The notes beneath the pieces were generated by a model. It searched no databases, was not told the origin of the DNA, and was given only the letters and a program-made list of their open reading frames with translations. The position numbers were made by a program, and so were the translations under genes. This document shows positions 16,931-25,284 of a stretch of DNA of 64,000 nt, piece after piece. The stretch lies in contig NZ_DASQNA010000025.1 in the NCBI RefSeq assembly GCF_035645195.1, forward strand, positions 186,001 through 250,000. The letters run 5' to 3'. The stretch is from Paenibacillus sp. Lineage in GTDB: Bacteria; Bacillota; Bacilli; Paenibacillales; YIM-B00363. Every line of letters starts with the position of its first letter. The stretch's first letter is position 1.

Positions 16931-17494
16931 TTAGATCTTGCCTACGAGATCGAGGCTAGGCTTGAGCGTTTCGGAGCCTTCCTGCCACTTCGCCGGGCAT
17001 ACTTCGCCCGGGTTGTTGCGGACGTATTGAGCGGCTTTGATTTTGTTGACGAGCGTGCTCGCGTCGCGGCCGATGCCGCCGGCGTTGACTTCGTACGCTT
17101 GGATGACGCCGTCCGGGTCGATGATGAACGTGCCGCGCTCGGCGAGACCGGATTCTTCGATCAGCACTTCGAAGTTGCGGGAGATGACGTGCGTCGGATC
17201 GCCGATCATGACGTACGTGATTTTGCCGATCGCCGGCGAGCTGTCGTGCCAAGCTTTATGCGTGAAATGCGTGTCCGTCGATACGGAGTATACTTCTACG
17301 CCGAGGCTTTTCAGCGTTTCGTATTCATTTTGCAGGTCTTCGAGCTCCGTCGGGCACACGAACGTGAAGTCGGCCGGATAGAAGCAAACGACGCTCCACT
17401 TGCCCTTCAGGTCGGCTTCCGTAACCTCGATGAACTTGCCGTTGTGATACGCCTGCGCTTTGAACGGTAATACCTCTTTGCCAATCAGAGACAT
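16931..17494 (-). CDS. ahpC: Alkyl hydroperoxide reductase subunit C (2-Cys peroxiredoxin)
   Basis: This 187-residue typical 2-Cys peroxiredoxin reduces H2O2 and organic peroxides in the cytoplasm. The peroxidatic Cys47 is in DFTFVCPTE and the resolving Cys166 in GEVCPAKW; the C-terminal YF-type region of the family is represented by the LVGKI ending. It is the first gene of ahpCF, preceded by AAGGAGG. A PerR-box-like sequence lies about 80 bp upstream, so peroxide induction is likely. All key residues are intact. Confidence 0.97.
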   Translation of the reverse strand: MSLIGKEVLPFKAQAYHNGKFIEVTEADLKGKWSVVCFYPADFTFVCPTELEDLQNEYETLKSLGVEVYSVSTDTHFTHKAWHDSSPAIGKITYVMIGDPTHVISRNFEVLIEESGLAERGTFIIDPDGVIQAYEVNAGGIGRDASTLVNKIKAAQYVRNNPGEVCPAKWQEGSETLKPSLDLVGKI

Positions 17495-17573
17495 GCAAAA
17501 TTTCCTCCTTAAATGTGGTGTCAGAACTAAATATAGCTTGCGCAGGAAATCGTTCGGACAAACCTACAACAAA

Positions 17574-17588
17574 CTATATTTATTCTAA
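17574..17588 (-). promoter_or_regulatory. Candidate PerR box upstream of ahpC
   Basis: On the minus strand TTAGAATAAATATAG matches the Bacillus PerR consensus TTATAATnATTATAA at 11 of 14 defined positions. It lies 80-94 bp before the ahpC start in an AT-rich leader. ahpCF is a classic PerR target, but the match is imperfect. Confidence 0.4.
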
Positions 17589-17838
17589 TTTGGTTTTCAT
17601 TATTATGTAGAAATCATTCGCTGCTACATATACTAATTTAAAAGTTTTTGGGGAGTTCTGTCAAGTGCGAATGAGACTGATTATCAAAAGTTACGCCGCG
17701 TTTACGTAGTGATGCGAAGTATACCTACTGCATAACATTTCAGTTCTTACAATTCGTTCCGCACTTCTATAAAATGAAGAAGAGTTTTGGTTGCCGTTTG
17801 CCGTCCTGACTACATTTCTATAAGGGAGAGATTGACTG

Positions 17839-18756
17839 ATGAGAACGATGAGACTCGGCGTCAGCGCATTGGAGGTCCCGGTTGTCGCCGTAGGCTGTAT
17901 GCGCATCAACCGATTGGACAAGCTCGAAGCGGAGCGCTTCGTCCGCACGTCGCTGGAGCTGGGCGCGAACTTTTTCGACCATGCGGATATTTACGGCGGC
18001 GGCGCTTGCGAGGAAATATTCGCGGAAGCCGTCGGCATGAACGCGTCGGTTCGCGAAAACATGATCCTTCAATCCAAGTGCGGCATTCGCAAAGGGATGT
18101 TCGATTTCTCCAAAGAGCATATTTTGCAATCGGTGGACGGCATTCTGAAGCGCCTTAAAACCGACTATTTGGACGTTCTTCTGCTGCACCGTCCGGACGC
18201 GCTCGTCGAGCCGGAGGAAGTCGCGGAAGCGTTCGACCTGCTCGAAAGCTCGGGGAAGGTGCGCCATTTCGGCGTCTCCAACCAACATCCGATGCAAATC
18301 CAGCTGCTGAAAAAATTCGTCAAGCAGCCCCTCGTCGCCAACCAGCTGCAGCTCAGCATCACGAACGCGACGATGATCTCGAGCGGCATCAACGTCAATA
18401 TGGAAAACGAGGCGGCCGTGAATCGAGACGGCGGCGTCCTTGATTTCTGCCGTCTGCACGATATTACGATCCAGCCTTGGTCGCCGTTCCAATACGGCTT
18501 CTTCGAGGGCGTCTTCTTGGGCAGCGAGAAGTTCCCTGAGCTGAATAAGAAGATCGACGAAATCGCGGCGAAGTACGAGGTGAGCAACACGACGATCGCG
18601 ATCGCGTGGCTGCTCCGCCATCCTGCGCGCATGCAGCCGGTCACCGGGACGATGAACATCGAGCGCCTGGCCGATTGCTGCAAAGCGAGCGACATCACCC
18701 TGACCCGCGAAGAATGGTACGAGATTTACCGGGCGGCCGGCAACGTGCTTCCGTAA
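17839..18756 (+). CDS. Aldo/keto reductase (YdhF-like)
   Basis: This 305-residue NADPH-dependent oxidoreductase has a TIM-barrel fold. The catalytic tetrad is recognisable as Asp47 and Tyr52 (FDHADIYGGG), Lys80 (QSKCGI) and His117 (LLHRPDAL). The sequence most resembles the YdhF/YcsN branch of Bacillales and enterobacteria, whose natural substrates are not established. The start ATG is preceded by AAGGGAGAG. It is monocistronic with its own terminator at 18783-18817, and lies divergent from ahpC, which may mean co-exposure to reactive carbonyls or peroxides, though this is positional inference. Confidence 0.9.
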   Translation: MRTMRLGVSALEVPVVAVGCMRINRLDKLEAERFVRTSLELGANFFDHADIYGGGACEEIFAEAVGMNASVRENMILQSKCGIRKGMFDFSKEHILQSVDGILKRLKTDYLDVLLLHRPDALVEPEEVAEAFDLLESSGKVRHFGVSNQHPMQIQLLKKFVKQPLVANQLQLSITNATMISSGINVNMENEAAVNRDGGVLDFCRLHDITIQPWSPFQYGFFEGVFLGSEKFPELNKKIDEIAAKYEVSNTTIAIAWLLRHPARMQPVTGTMNIERLADCCKASDITLTREEWYEIYRAAGNVLP

Positions 18757-18782
18757 CCGCTCCGAATTGAAGAACGCATCGC

Positions 18783-18817
18783 AAAAGCTAGCGCAGGCTC
18801 CGCCGGCGTTAGCTTTT
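18783..18817 (+). terminator. Terminator of the aldo/keto reductase gene
   Basis: AAAAGCTA pairs with TAGCTTTT around an inner GC-rich stem (GCGC/GCGT region), followed by TTGTGTTTC. Located 27 bp after the stop. Confidence 0.8.
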
Positions 18818-18936
18818 TTGTGTTTCATTTTAATGCGCTTTCATGTATCATTGATAGAAATAGCATAATTCTCATATAACAATATACTGTATATCTAATA
18901 TATTTTTTATATCTACGGAAGAAGGCTGGATGATTC

Positions 18937-19281
18937 GTGAGTATCGACAAGAAAGCTAACAGCTATTACCCGAAAACGCCCGTCGTCATCGAATGCAATA
19001 TCGAGAAAACGTTGAACGTGCTCGGCGGCAAATGGGCGTTCCTCGTCATCCGCGAGCTGTTCGGCGGCACCCGCCGGTTCGGCGAGCTGCAGCGCCTCAT
19101 CCCGGCGGTCAGTCCGCGGGCGCTGACGAGCACGCTTCGCCATTTGGAGGAGCACGGCGTGCTGGAGCGCCGCGTCTACCCGACCGTCCCCGTTACGGTC
19201 GAATATTCGCTGACGCCGAAAGGTCAGGATCTGCACAACGTCTGTCACGAGATGAAGCTTTGGGCCGCCCGCTGGACGTAA
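18937..19281 (+). CDS. HxlR-family winged-helix regulator
   Basis: This 114-residue DNA-binding protein has the HxlR family pattern: CNIEKTLNVLGGKWAFLVIREL at the N-terminus, RFGELQRLIPAVSPRALTSTLRHLEEHGVLERR as the winged helix, then VEYSLTPKGQDL. The Cys in IECNIE near the N-terminus (about residue 20) is conserved in redox- or electrophile-sensing members such as HypR and YodB. It begins with a GTG at 18937 preceded by GGAAGAAGG. Either neighbour, the upstream aldo/keto reductase or the convergent azlCD, could be a target; nothing here decides that. Confidence 0.9.
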   Translation: MSIDKKANSYYPKTPVVIECNIEKTLNVLGGKWAFLVIRELFGGTRRFGELQRLIPAVSPRALTSTLRHLEEHGVLERRVYPTVPVTVEYSLTPKGQDLHNVCHEMKLWAARWT

Positions 19282-19347
19282 GCCGATAGCTTTTGCGAGG
19301 TCCTTCATAACGCCCTGGATCGCACCCGATTCGAAGAAATCGGCTTC

Positions 19348-19674
19348 CTACATCATAAATCGTACCGCCATCATCGCGGCGACGCCCGTCAACACCGTGA
19401 CCAGCAGACTGCGCGTCAATAGCGCGGCGGCGAAGGTCGGCAACGCGGCAATCAGCTCCGCGTTCCGATGGAGCGGCACCAGCTGCCCTTCGGGCGCCAA
19501 GACGTCTTGACCGATCAAAGCCGCCATGACGGCGACGGGCACATAGCTAAGCCACCGCATCGCCCAATTCGGCAGCTGCACCCGGCTTAGGACGACGAGC
19601 GGCAGCACCCGCGGCAGCACGGTGACGAGCGACGCCCCTGCAATGATGAGCAGCATGTCTCCTCTTACTTCCAT
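19348..19674 (-). CDS. azlD: AzlD-family branched-chain amino acid export subunit
   Basis: This 108-residue protein has three to four hydrophobic segments, with the family opening LLIIAGASLVTVLPRVLPLVVL and a late WLSYVPVAVMAALI. It forms the small subunit of the AzlCD exporter for branched-chain amino acids or analogues. The ATG at 19674 overlaps the end of azlC by 10 bp. An in-frame ATG at 19656 follows GAGGAG very closely and is an alternative. The same frame runs on upstream through azlC, but that part is not azlD. Confidence 0.88.
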   Translation of the reverse strand: MEVRGDMLLIIAGASLVTVLPRVLPLVVLSRVQLPNWAMRWLSYVPVAVMAALIGQDVLAPEGQLVPLHRNAELIAALPTFAAALLTRSLLVTVLTGVAAMMAVRFMM

Positions 19675-20411
19675 GCTTCCACCGCCATTCCGATCGCCGC
19701 GGCGATCATCGTCGCCAGAATGATCCCGACGCTGCCGGCTCCCATCAGGCTCGCCGCGACTCCGATCGCGGCGGCGCTGACCGCGACGACGATATCGGCC
19801 TTCAGCTTGTTCCGGCTGACGAGCTGCAGCACCAGCAAGCCGATGAACATCGCCGGCAGCGCGAAATCGAGGCCGAACGCTTCCGGATTCGCGATCCATT
19901 CCCCGAATATCGCCCCGGCGATATTCGCCGCGATCCAATTCAAGTACGCCGTAATATTCAAGCCGTGCATCCATTTCTCGCTGATTTTGTTCGCCTTGGC
20001 CGCCTCCTGCATTGCGACCCCGAACGTTTCGTCCGTCAGCAGCGCGCCGACGAACGTATTTTTCGCCGGCGTCAGGTGGCGGAAATACGGCGACAGCGCC
20101 GCGCTCATCAGAAAATGGCGCAAATTCACGATGAAAATCGTAGCGATGATGCCCGCCGCCGGACTGTGAGCGGCGATCATGCCGGCGGCGATGAACTGCG
20201 CCGAACCGGCGTAAAGCAATATGCTGATCAACGCGATTTCCATGATGGACATGCCCGCCGTCTTTTCGACGACCCCTGCGGCAAATCCGATGCTTAAGTA
20301 TCCTAATAATGTCGGGACGCATGCCCTCACCCCGTCGAGGAAGCCGCCTTCCTCCGCCCCGACCGCATAACTGCTGGTTCTCATCGTTCTCTCCCGCTGC
20401 AAAAACGCCAT
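19665..20411 (-). CDS. azlC: AzlC-family branched-chain amino acid exporter
   Basis: This 248-residue membrane protein has the AzlC features VPTLLGYLSIGFAAGVV, YAGSAQFIAAGMI and NLRHFLMSAALSPYFR, plus TDETFGVAM. Together with AzlD it exports branched-chain amino acids; family members give resistance to 4-azaleucine. An ATG nine codons in is an alternative start. The pair is monocistronic, separated from the next operon by about 230 bp that contains that operon's terminator. Confidence 0.92.
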   Translation of the reverse strand: MAFLQRERTMRTSSYAVGAEEGGFLDGVRACVPTLLGYLSIGFAAGVVEKTAGMSIMEIALISILLYAGSAQFIAAGMIAAHSPAAGIIATIFIVNLRHFLMSAALSPYFRHLTPAKNTFVGALLTDETFGVAMQEAAKANKISEKWMHGLNITAYLNWIAANIAGAIFGEWIANPEAFGLDFALPAMFIGLLVLQLVSRNKLKADIVVAVSAAAIGVAASLMGAGSVGIILATMIAAAIGMAVEAWK

Positions 20412-20573
20412 CGTCGATTTCTCTCTCCCAATGTTATCTCTACTTTATGGATATGACCCTATTTTGAGGTATCCATTGTATTATAATCAAGGTTCGATTA
20501 TAACAAGGAGGCTGCGGGGAGTCACTACATTCCTCTCGTTATTGCCCGGAAAATAAGCGTATAGATAAAAGCA

Positions 20574-20596
20574 AAAGCCGCCCTGAAGGCGGCTTT
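20574..20596 (-). terminator. Terminator of the TRAP/sugar-acid operon
   Basis: AAAGCCGCC-CTGAA-GGCGGCTTT is a 9-bp stem. On the minus strand it is followed by TTGCTTTTATC. It lies 48 bp after the AEC permease stop and closes the ten-gene operon running from 29992. Confidence 0.88.
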
Positions 20597-20643
20597 CATG
20601 CGTTCGGCGTTATGTCTGGCGGATGTCGACGGGCATGACCGCA

Positions 20644-21582
20644 TTACATCAAAAACCGATGGCCCAGCAGCATGACGCACGGCATCGTGATCAACGACAG
20701 CAGCGTGGAAGCGGCAGCGGTCCAAGTCGCCAATCCTTCGTTCGCCCGATACCTGGCGAATAAAATCGTAGAGAGCGTTAACGTCGGCATCGCGGTTTGC
20801 AGCAGCACCGCCTGCGCCGTCGTCGGATCGAGCTCCAGGTACGCTAGGACCAGCAAACTGACGAGAGGAAAGATCGCGAGTTTAATAACAATAGGAGCGA
20901 TAAGTTCGGCAGGCTTGACCTTTTCCTGCTTCCCCGCGATAGTTCTGATAAGCATTCCAATATAAAACAAAGCAAGCGGACCCGTTAAAGCGGAAAGCAT
21001 CTGCGTCAGCTGAATCACCACCGCGGGCGGCTTCGCATTCGATACGACGAACAGGATGCCGATCGCGATGGCGAGCAGGGGGATATTCACCAACGATTTG
21101 ACCGTCGACCGGAAGGAAACTCGCCGATCCTGCAGCAACAGCACGGCGACCGACCAAATCGCCACCCCGACGCCGGCGTCGAACACGGCCGCCATGAGTG
21201 CCCCTTTCGGCCCTAGCAGCGAAGCCGTCAAAGGAATACCTAGAAACCCGGAGTTTCCGAGGCCCGACAAAATCGCCAGTTCCCGGGAGCGCTTCGATCC
21301 GGCGCCGGTACACCTCCCGACGGCCCAGCCTAAAAGCATGCCGAAAGCGTTCAACCCGACGGACAATCCGAAGACGATGCCGATCTGCGGCAGCAGCGCC
21401 CGGTCGATCGGCAGTTGGAAGATGCTGTAGAGCACGATGCATGGCAGGGCGACATTCACGATTACCGTGCCGAGGAAATGCCGCACCTCCCCTTCGAAGG
21501 GGATGCGCTTCGCGAGGCCGATGCCGATTCCGATGATCGAGGCGACGACGAACATCAGGGAAATCAACGTTTCGTAATCCAC
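20644..21582 (-). CDS. AEC (auxin efflux carrier) family permease
   Basis: This 312-residue membrane protein has about ten transmembrane segments in two halves. The N-terminal half has NVALPCIVLYSIFQLP and a GNSGFLGIPLTASLLG stretch, a hallmark of AEC/MdcF-type carriers, and the C-terminal half ends QTAMPTLTLSTILFARY. Bacterial members move carboxylates such as malate or malonate. It is the last gene of the operon, 8 bp after the LarA-like gene, and begins with GTG. It could import or export a carboxylate intermediate alongside the TRAP system. The presence of two carrier types in one operon is notable. Confidence 0.85.
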   Translation of the reverse strand: MDYETLISLMFVVASIIGIGIGLAKRIPFEGEVRHFLGTVIVNVALPCIVLYSIFQLPIDRALLPQIGIVFGLSVGLNAFGMLLGWAVGRCTGAGSKRSRELAILSGLGNSGFLGIPLTASLLGPKGALMAAVFDAGVGVAIWSVAVLLLQDRRVSFRSTVKSLVNIPLLAIAIGILFVVSNAKPPAVVIQLTQMLSALTGPLALFYIGMLIRTIAGKQEKVKPAELIAPIVIKLAIFPLVSLLVLAYLELDPTTAQAVLLQTAMPTLTLSTILFARYRANEGLATWTAAASTLLSLITMPCVMLLGHRFLM

Positions 21583-21590
21583 GGCGCCGG

Positions 21591-22880
21591 TTACTCGAAG
21601 AGATTCCCGTCCGCGTCGAACGGGAATTCATAGGGCTCCGAGATTACGGTTAGATCCGTTCGGTGCCGGATCGAATCCAAATACGTTTCGGATACCTCGA
21701 TAACGTCCATTTCGAGCGTATTTTTGATTCTGACGATCTTGGGCTTCGCCGGGTCGATTCGATTGCACGTCTTCACCGCCAGGACGATCGCCTCTCGATC
21801 GTTGTTCATCATGACGGGCAGCTTGGCGGGAGCTAAAATCGTCGCGGTGATCGCATTCGTGTACATGACGCCGAGATCGATTTTGCTGACGCATTTCGTC
21901 GTGGAAATATCGCACATGCCGATTCCGGCGCCGTTCCCATGAGAGATGTCCGTGACGTCGAGAACGACGATTTTCTGGATCGCCGGCGCTGCGAAGCCTG
22001 CTTGCAGCATGGAGCCCGGGCGTCCCGTCACATTCGGGTCCATCCCCTCGCCGCTGATGTTTTTGCCGATTTCATCGACGATGAGCACATCGATCTCGTC
22101 CAAGAGCAGCTTGGCGACTTGGCTCTTCGCGATCTCGAGCAGCTCCCGCTCCCGGCGCAAGATGTGTTCGGGTTCGATCGCTTCGATCAACAGCGGTTCG
22201 TCGAACGGGTTTTCTACGATCGCCAATCCGAACAGAACCGGCGCTTTCTCCAAAAACAGCTTCGCCGCCCGCGGCAAAAGCTCATGGAACGTATCGAACC
22301 CTTGCTGATGCAACCGCGTCGCGCCCGCATGCTTGCCGAGGCCGATGACCATCATCTTGACGAGTCCGCTCTCGTACTCCCCTTTGAAGTCGGCATGCGG
22401 CTTGATCTTGTTCATGACGACGATCCCGTCGGATTCGTAAGCCAGTTTGTCGCAGTACAGCGGAACGCCGTCTTCCAGCACCCCGATCTGCACCGTTTCC
22501 ATCGAGGATAAGATCGGCACGCCCATCGTTTCCTCGGTAATGTTGTAATTTGCAAGAAATTGAAGCTGCCCCTCCGCGTTGGCGCCGCCGTGACTTCCCA
22601 TCGAAGGCACGATGAAGGGCTTCGCGCCGGCTTCTTTCAGCGCGTCGATCACTTGCCTGGTCATCCGATCGATATGCTTGATGCCGCGGCTGCCGGCCGT
22701 CACCGCGATGCGCTTGCCCGCAACGTCCTTAGCGGCGAGGACGCTCGTTACCTGCTGCATCAAATGCTGCTCCAGGTTTTCGATTTTGCTTACGTTGAAG
22801 GTTTGCTTCACCTTGACCATCTTGGGGAGGGGCAGCGTAAAGCCTCCCTCGATCGTGACATTGATTTTGCCGAAATTCAT
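21591..22880 (-). CDS. Lactate racemase domain (LarA-like) protein
   Basis: This protein of about 429 residues has a LarA N-terminal-type domain (DUF2088), with AGKRIAVTAGSRGIKHID, PSMGSHGGANAEGQ and IKPHADFKGEYESGLVKMM visible. The His and Lys in that last stretch sit where the catalytic and cofactor-attachment residues of LarA-type racemases would be, but the spacing differs from lactate racemase. The C-terminal half has its own conserved-looking blocks (DEIGKNISGEGMDPNVTGRPG, TDISHGNGAGIGMCD) that differ from classical LarA. The start ATG 22880 follows GGGGTG; an upstream in-frame ATG at 22937 lacks a ribosome site. In this operon it may racemise or epimerise a 2-hydroxyacid. No larBCE cofactor genes are in the window. 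Confidence 0.75.
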   Translation of the reverse strand: MNFGKINVTIEGGFTLPLPKMVKVKQTFNVSKIENLEQHLMQQVTSVLAAKDVAGKRIAVTAGSRGIKHIDRMTRQVIDALKEAGAKPFIVPSMGSHGGANAEGQLQFLANYNITEETMGVPILSSMETVQIGVLEDGVPLYCDKLAYESDGIVVMNKIKPHADFKGEYESGLVKMMVIGLGKHAGATRLHQQGFDTFHELLPRAAKLFLEKAPVLFGLAIVENPFDEPLLIEAIEPEHILRRERELLEIAKSQVAKLLLDEIDVLIVDEIGKNISGEGMDPNVTGRPGSMLQAGFAAPAIQKIVVLDVTDISHGNGAGIGMCDISTTKCVSKIDLGVMYTNAITATILAPAKLPVMMNNDREAIVLAVKTCNRIDPAKPKIVRIKNTLEMDVIEVSETYLDSIRHRTDLTVISEPYEFPFDADGNLFE

Positions 22881-22906
22881 CGATTTCACCCCTAACAATA
22901 GGGAAA

Positions 22907-22931
22907 GGTTTGGAAGCGGGTGCCCCAAACC
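22907..22931 (-). other. Small intra-operon hairpin between the DgoK-like and LarA-like genes
   Basis: GGTTTGG and CCAAACC form a 7-bp stem in the 64-bp gap, with TTTCCC following on the minus strand. It may act as partial terminator or RNA-processing site; no function is shown. Confidence 0.3.
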
Positions 22932-22944
22932 GTCCACTATAAAC

Positions 22945-23934
22945 TTATATCGACATGCCTTCCGCCAGCCGAATCAAGCCGAATCCGGCAAGATCGCTCG
23001 TCGTCTCCCCGCCGACCGCCGCGACCTGCCCGCAGCGACCGTCGTGGCGAAGAATGCACACCAATGCCTGCGTAAGAATGTCTTTCCCCGCGACGATGAC
23101 GTTCGCATGCGGCGGCGCGCAGATCGCCTCGCTGTTGTGCAGCGCCTTCACATCGTCCGCAAGCACGGCGCCTAACAGAAAATTCGCCTTCTCGTTCACC
23201 GAAGCTTCCGTAAATTGATCCAAGATGCGTACGGTAAAGCAAGTCCGAGCGAGCCCGGTCCGTAAGCTTGTTTCGTAACCCCGTAGGACATACTCTTGAT
23301 TGAATTCGGAGGCCAAAGACTTCTCCAGCGCGTTGGCGATCAGCGTGTTCCGGGTAATTTCCGAGATCAGTTCGCCCGCGATCGAGGTGAGGCACCCCGT
23401 GATTCGGCCTTGCTCGTCGATGGAGACGATTTTCGTATGCGATCCCGGAAGTATGAGGACGGCCGGTCCCTGCAGGTTTAAGCGCCGCAGGAGACCGAAC
23501 GCCTCCACTTCTTCGCCGCGCATCATATCCATCGTCTCGCAAGTTTCCAGCGTTACGTCGGAGACGCGGTTTTTCACCCCGGGAGCGAACCAGATTTCCT
23601 TGTCCGCCACCTCGGGGATGACGCGCGAAACCATGGCGTTCGCCAGGTCGCTCATACTGACGGGAGCGACCAAGTGAGGAATTTCTACCAAACCGACGTT
23701 CGAAGTGATCATGCCGGAAGCCAATATGCGTTCCACGTCGCTTATTTCGATGGAATGCTGTTCGAGCAGCGAGCGAATCAATTCCCGCAGCGTCGACTGC
23801 AGCTTCCGGTTATGACCGTCCTTCGCCGTATCCCGTACGCCTACTTCCCGGGAAAGCTTGCCGATCGGCAGTCCGTCCCGCCATAACGTGACCCTGCTGT
23901 TCGTCGTTCCGGTATCTAGCGTGATCGTGTACAT
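22945..23934 (-). CDS. 2-dehydro-3-deoxygalactonokinase family (DgoK-like)
   Basis: This 329-residue member of the DgoK family phosphorylates 2-keto-3-deoxy sugar acids using ATP. The phosphate-binding opening is LDTGTTNSRVTLW. Typical internal blocks are ILASGMITSNVGLVEIPHLVAPV, MRGEEVEAFGLL and ILPGSHTKIVSID. Its product would be a substrate for the KDPG-type aldolase encoded two genes upstream (24631-25284), together forming the lower half of a DeLey-Doudoroff-type route to pyruvate and glyceraldehyde 3-phosphate. It starts one base after the RraA-like gene. Length is close to family normal. Exact stereochemistry of the substrate is not readable. Confidence 0.85.
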   Translation of the reverse strand: MYTITLDTGTTNSRVTLWRDGLPIGKLSREVGVRDTAKDGHNRKLQSTLRELIRSLLEQHSIEISDVERILASGMITSNVGLVEIPHLVAPVSMSDLANAMVSRVIPEVADKEIWFAPGVKNRVSDVTLETCETMDMMRGEEVEAFGLLRRLNLQGPAVLILPGSHTKIVSIDEQGRITGCLTSIAGELISEITRNTLIANALEKSLASEFNQEYVLRGYETSLRTGLARTCFTVRILDQFTEASVNEKANFLLGAVLADDVKALHNSEAICAPPHANVIVAGKDILTQALVCILRHDGRCGQVAAVGGETTSDLAGFGLIRLAEGMSI

Positions 23935-23935
23935 G

Positions 23936-24613
23936 TTAAATTCTTCCGAACTTGGCGAGCAGCTCCTCTACCGTCGCACCCTTCAGGATTTCCTCCCGCG
24001 TCGCGGCTTCTTTGTCCGCCTGTTCGCGCGCTCTCGGATAAACTTCCTCCAAATCTTTGTACGGGACAACGACGACGCCGATCTCGTCGGCCACGACCAA
24101 GTCGCCAGGATTGACGATAACGCCGCCGCATGTAATCGGCACGTTGATCTCGATCGGCTCCTTGCGCCCGGAATACGCCGTATGCGCGGCGCGCGGGCCG
24201 CACACCTTCGCGGATATCGGGAACCCCAGCATTCTCGCCTCGTCGGTGTCTCGGCAGCTTCCGTCGATGACGGCGCCAGCTACGCCGGCGTTGCGGGCGA
24301 GGCCGGACATTAATCCTCCCCAGATCGAGGTTTCCGTTTCGCCGAAGGCGTCGATGACGATGACGTCCCCAGGCTTCGCGATCTCGAATACGCCCAGGCA
24401 ATCCACGATGTCTCCCGCCGTCAATTTGACGGTAATCGCCGGGCCGATAATTTTCTTGTCCGCGGCTTTCGGCTTCATGTCGTGCCGCATGACGTTATCC
24501 CGCTCCATCGCATCGCCTACGACGCAGGATAAGGACAAGACGTCCTCCATGGCGCGGAACGGCGCGATCAAGCTTTCATCGATTTCCGGTCTTGGGTTTA
24601 CAATGTATTTCAT
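23936..24613 (-). CDS. RraA family protein / HMG-type aldolase or decarboxylase
   Basis: This protein of about 225 residues has the RraA/4-hydroxy-4-methyl-2-oxoglutarate aldolase fold. Visible are GPAITVKLTAGD, GGLMSGLARNAGVAGAVIDG, and the catalytic Arg121-Asp122 pair in GSCRDTDE, followed by a Gly/Val-rich VNPGDLVVADEIGVVVVP. The Arg-Asp pair and upstream Gly-rich loop are those of metal-dependent class II pyruvate aldolases and oxaloacetate decarboxylases, not the RNase E inhibitor function. The ATG at 24613 has GGAGGG seven bases upstream; an ATG at 24628 is less likely. In this operon it may cleave or decarboxylate a 2-keto acid. Confidence 0.85.
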   Translation of the reverse strand: MKYIVNPRPEIDESLIAPFRAMEDVLSLSCVVGDAMERDNVMRHDMKPKAADKKIIGPAITVKLTAGDIVDCLGVFEIAKPGDVIVIDAFGETETSIWGGLMSGLARNAGVAGAVIDGSCRDTDEARMLGFPISAKVCGPRAAHTAYSGRKEPIEINVPITCGGVIVNPGDLVVADEIGVVVVPYKDLEEVYPRAREQADKEAATREEILKGATVEELLAKFGRI

Positions 24614-24630
24614 ATAGATTCCCTCCACGT

Positions 24631-25284
24631 TTAGTTATTTATGCTGTGAACGAATTGCTTCGCGGCGGCGGCGATCCGATCGAACGCGCCCGCCTCGATC
24701 GACGTTGGCGATACGAGACTGCCGCCTACCCCTACTCCGGCGAGACCGGCTTGCAGGAACGTCTTCACATTATCGGCGGTGACGCCGCCCACCGCGAGCA
24801 TCGGAATATGCCGCAGGGGAGCCATAAGCGCCTTAATATACGCGATTCCGATTTCGCCGGCCGGAAACAGCTTGACGTAGTCCGCCCCTGCCGTATGCGC
24901 GGCCACTGCCTCGGTCGGCGTCAGCGCGCCGGGGATGGACACCTTCCCGAGCGCCTTCGTTCGGCGAATGACATTCCCGTCCGCATGAGGCGAGATCATA
25001 TACTGCGCGCCTGCTTCGACCATGGCCGTCACCTGTTGCTCCGTCAAGACGGTCCCGGCGCCTACGCACATCTCGTCTCCGAATGCATCGCGGATCGCTC
25101 GGATCTTCGCCGCCGTCCGGCCGACGGCGTCGTCCCGGTCGTGATCGATCGTCACTTCCGCCAAGCGGATGCCGCCATCGTATAAGGCTTGTACCGTCGG
25201 GATGATGTGCGCCGCATCCACCCCTCGAACGATGGCGATGATCCGATGCCGATCGATTAGCTCCTTGACCTGCCGCTCATCCAT
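24631..25284 (-). CDS. KDPG/KHG-type bifunctional aldolase
   Basis: This 217-residue class I aldolase of the Eda/DgoA family is predicted to cleave a 2-keto-3-deoxy-6-phospho sugar acid to pyruvate and glyceraldehyde 3-phosphate. The catalytic base Glu43 is in LAEVTID, the phosphate/substrate loop GAGTVL is at about 75-80, and the Schiff-base Lys138 is in DYVKLFPAG. A second phosphate-binding element is AVGGVTADN. The start overlaps the 3' end of the dehydrogenase gene by 8 bp. Pairing with a DgoK-like kinase points to the galactonate or gluconate 2-keto-3-deoxy route. Confidence 0.92.
   Translation of the reverse strand: MDERQVKELIDRHRIIAIVRGVDAAHIIPTVQALYDGGIRLAEVTIDHDRDDAVGRTAAKIRAIRDAFGDEMCVGAGTVLTEQQVTAMVEAGAQYMISPHADGNVIRRTKALGKVSIPGALTPTEAVAAHTAGADYVKLFPAGEIGIAYIKALMAPLRHIPMLAVGGVTADNVKTFLQAGLAGVGVGGSLVSPTSIEAGAFDRIAAAAKQFVHSINN

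Noticed and set aside
21591-22880. LarA-like gene considered as a true nickel-dependent lactate racemase (larA)
   Set aside because: The C-terminal half and the His-Lys spacing differ from classical LarA and no larBCE genes are in the window; only the domain name is used.
23936-24613. RraA-like protein considered as an RNase E regulator
   Set aside because: The Arg-Asp pair and operon context fit a class II pyruvate aldolase/decarboxylase; Firmicutes of this type generally lack RNase E of the Proteobacterial kind.
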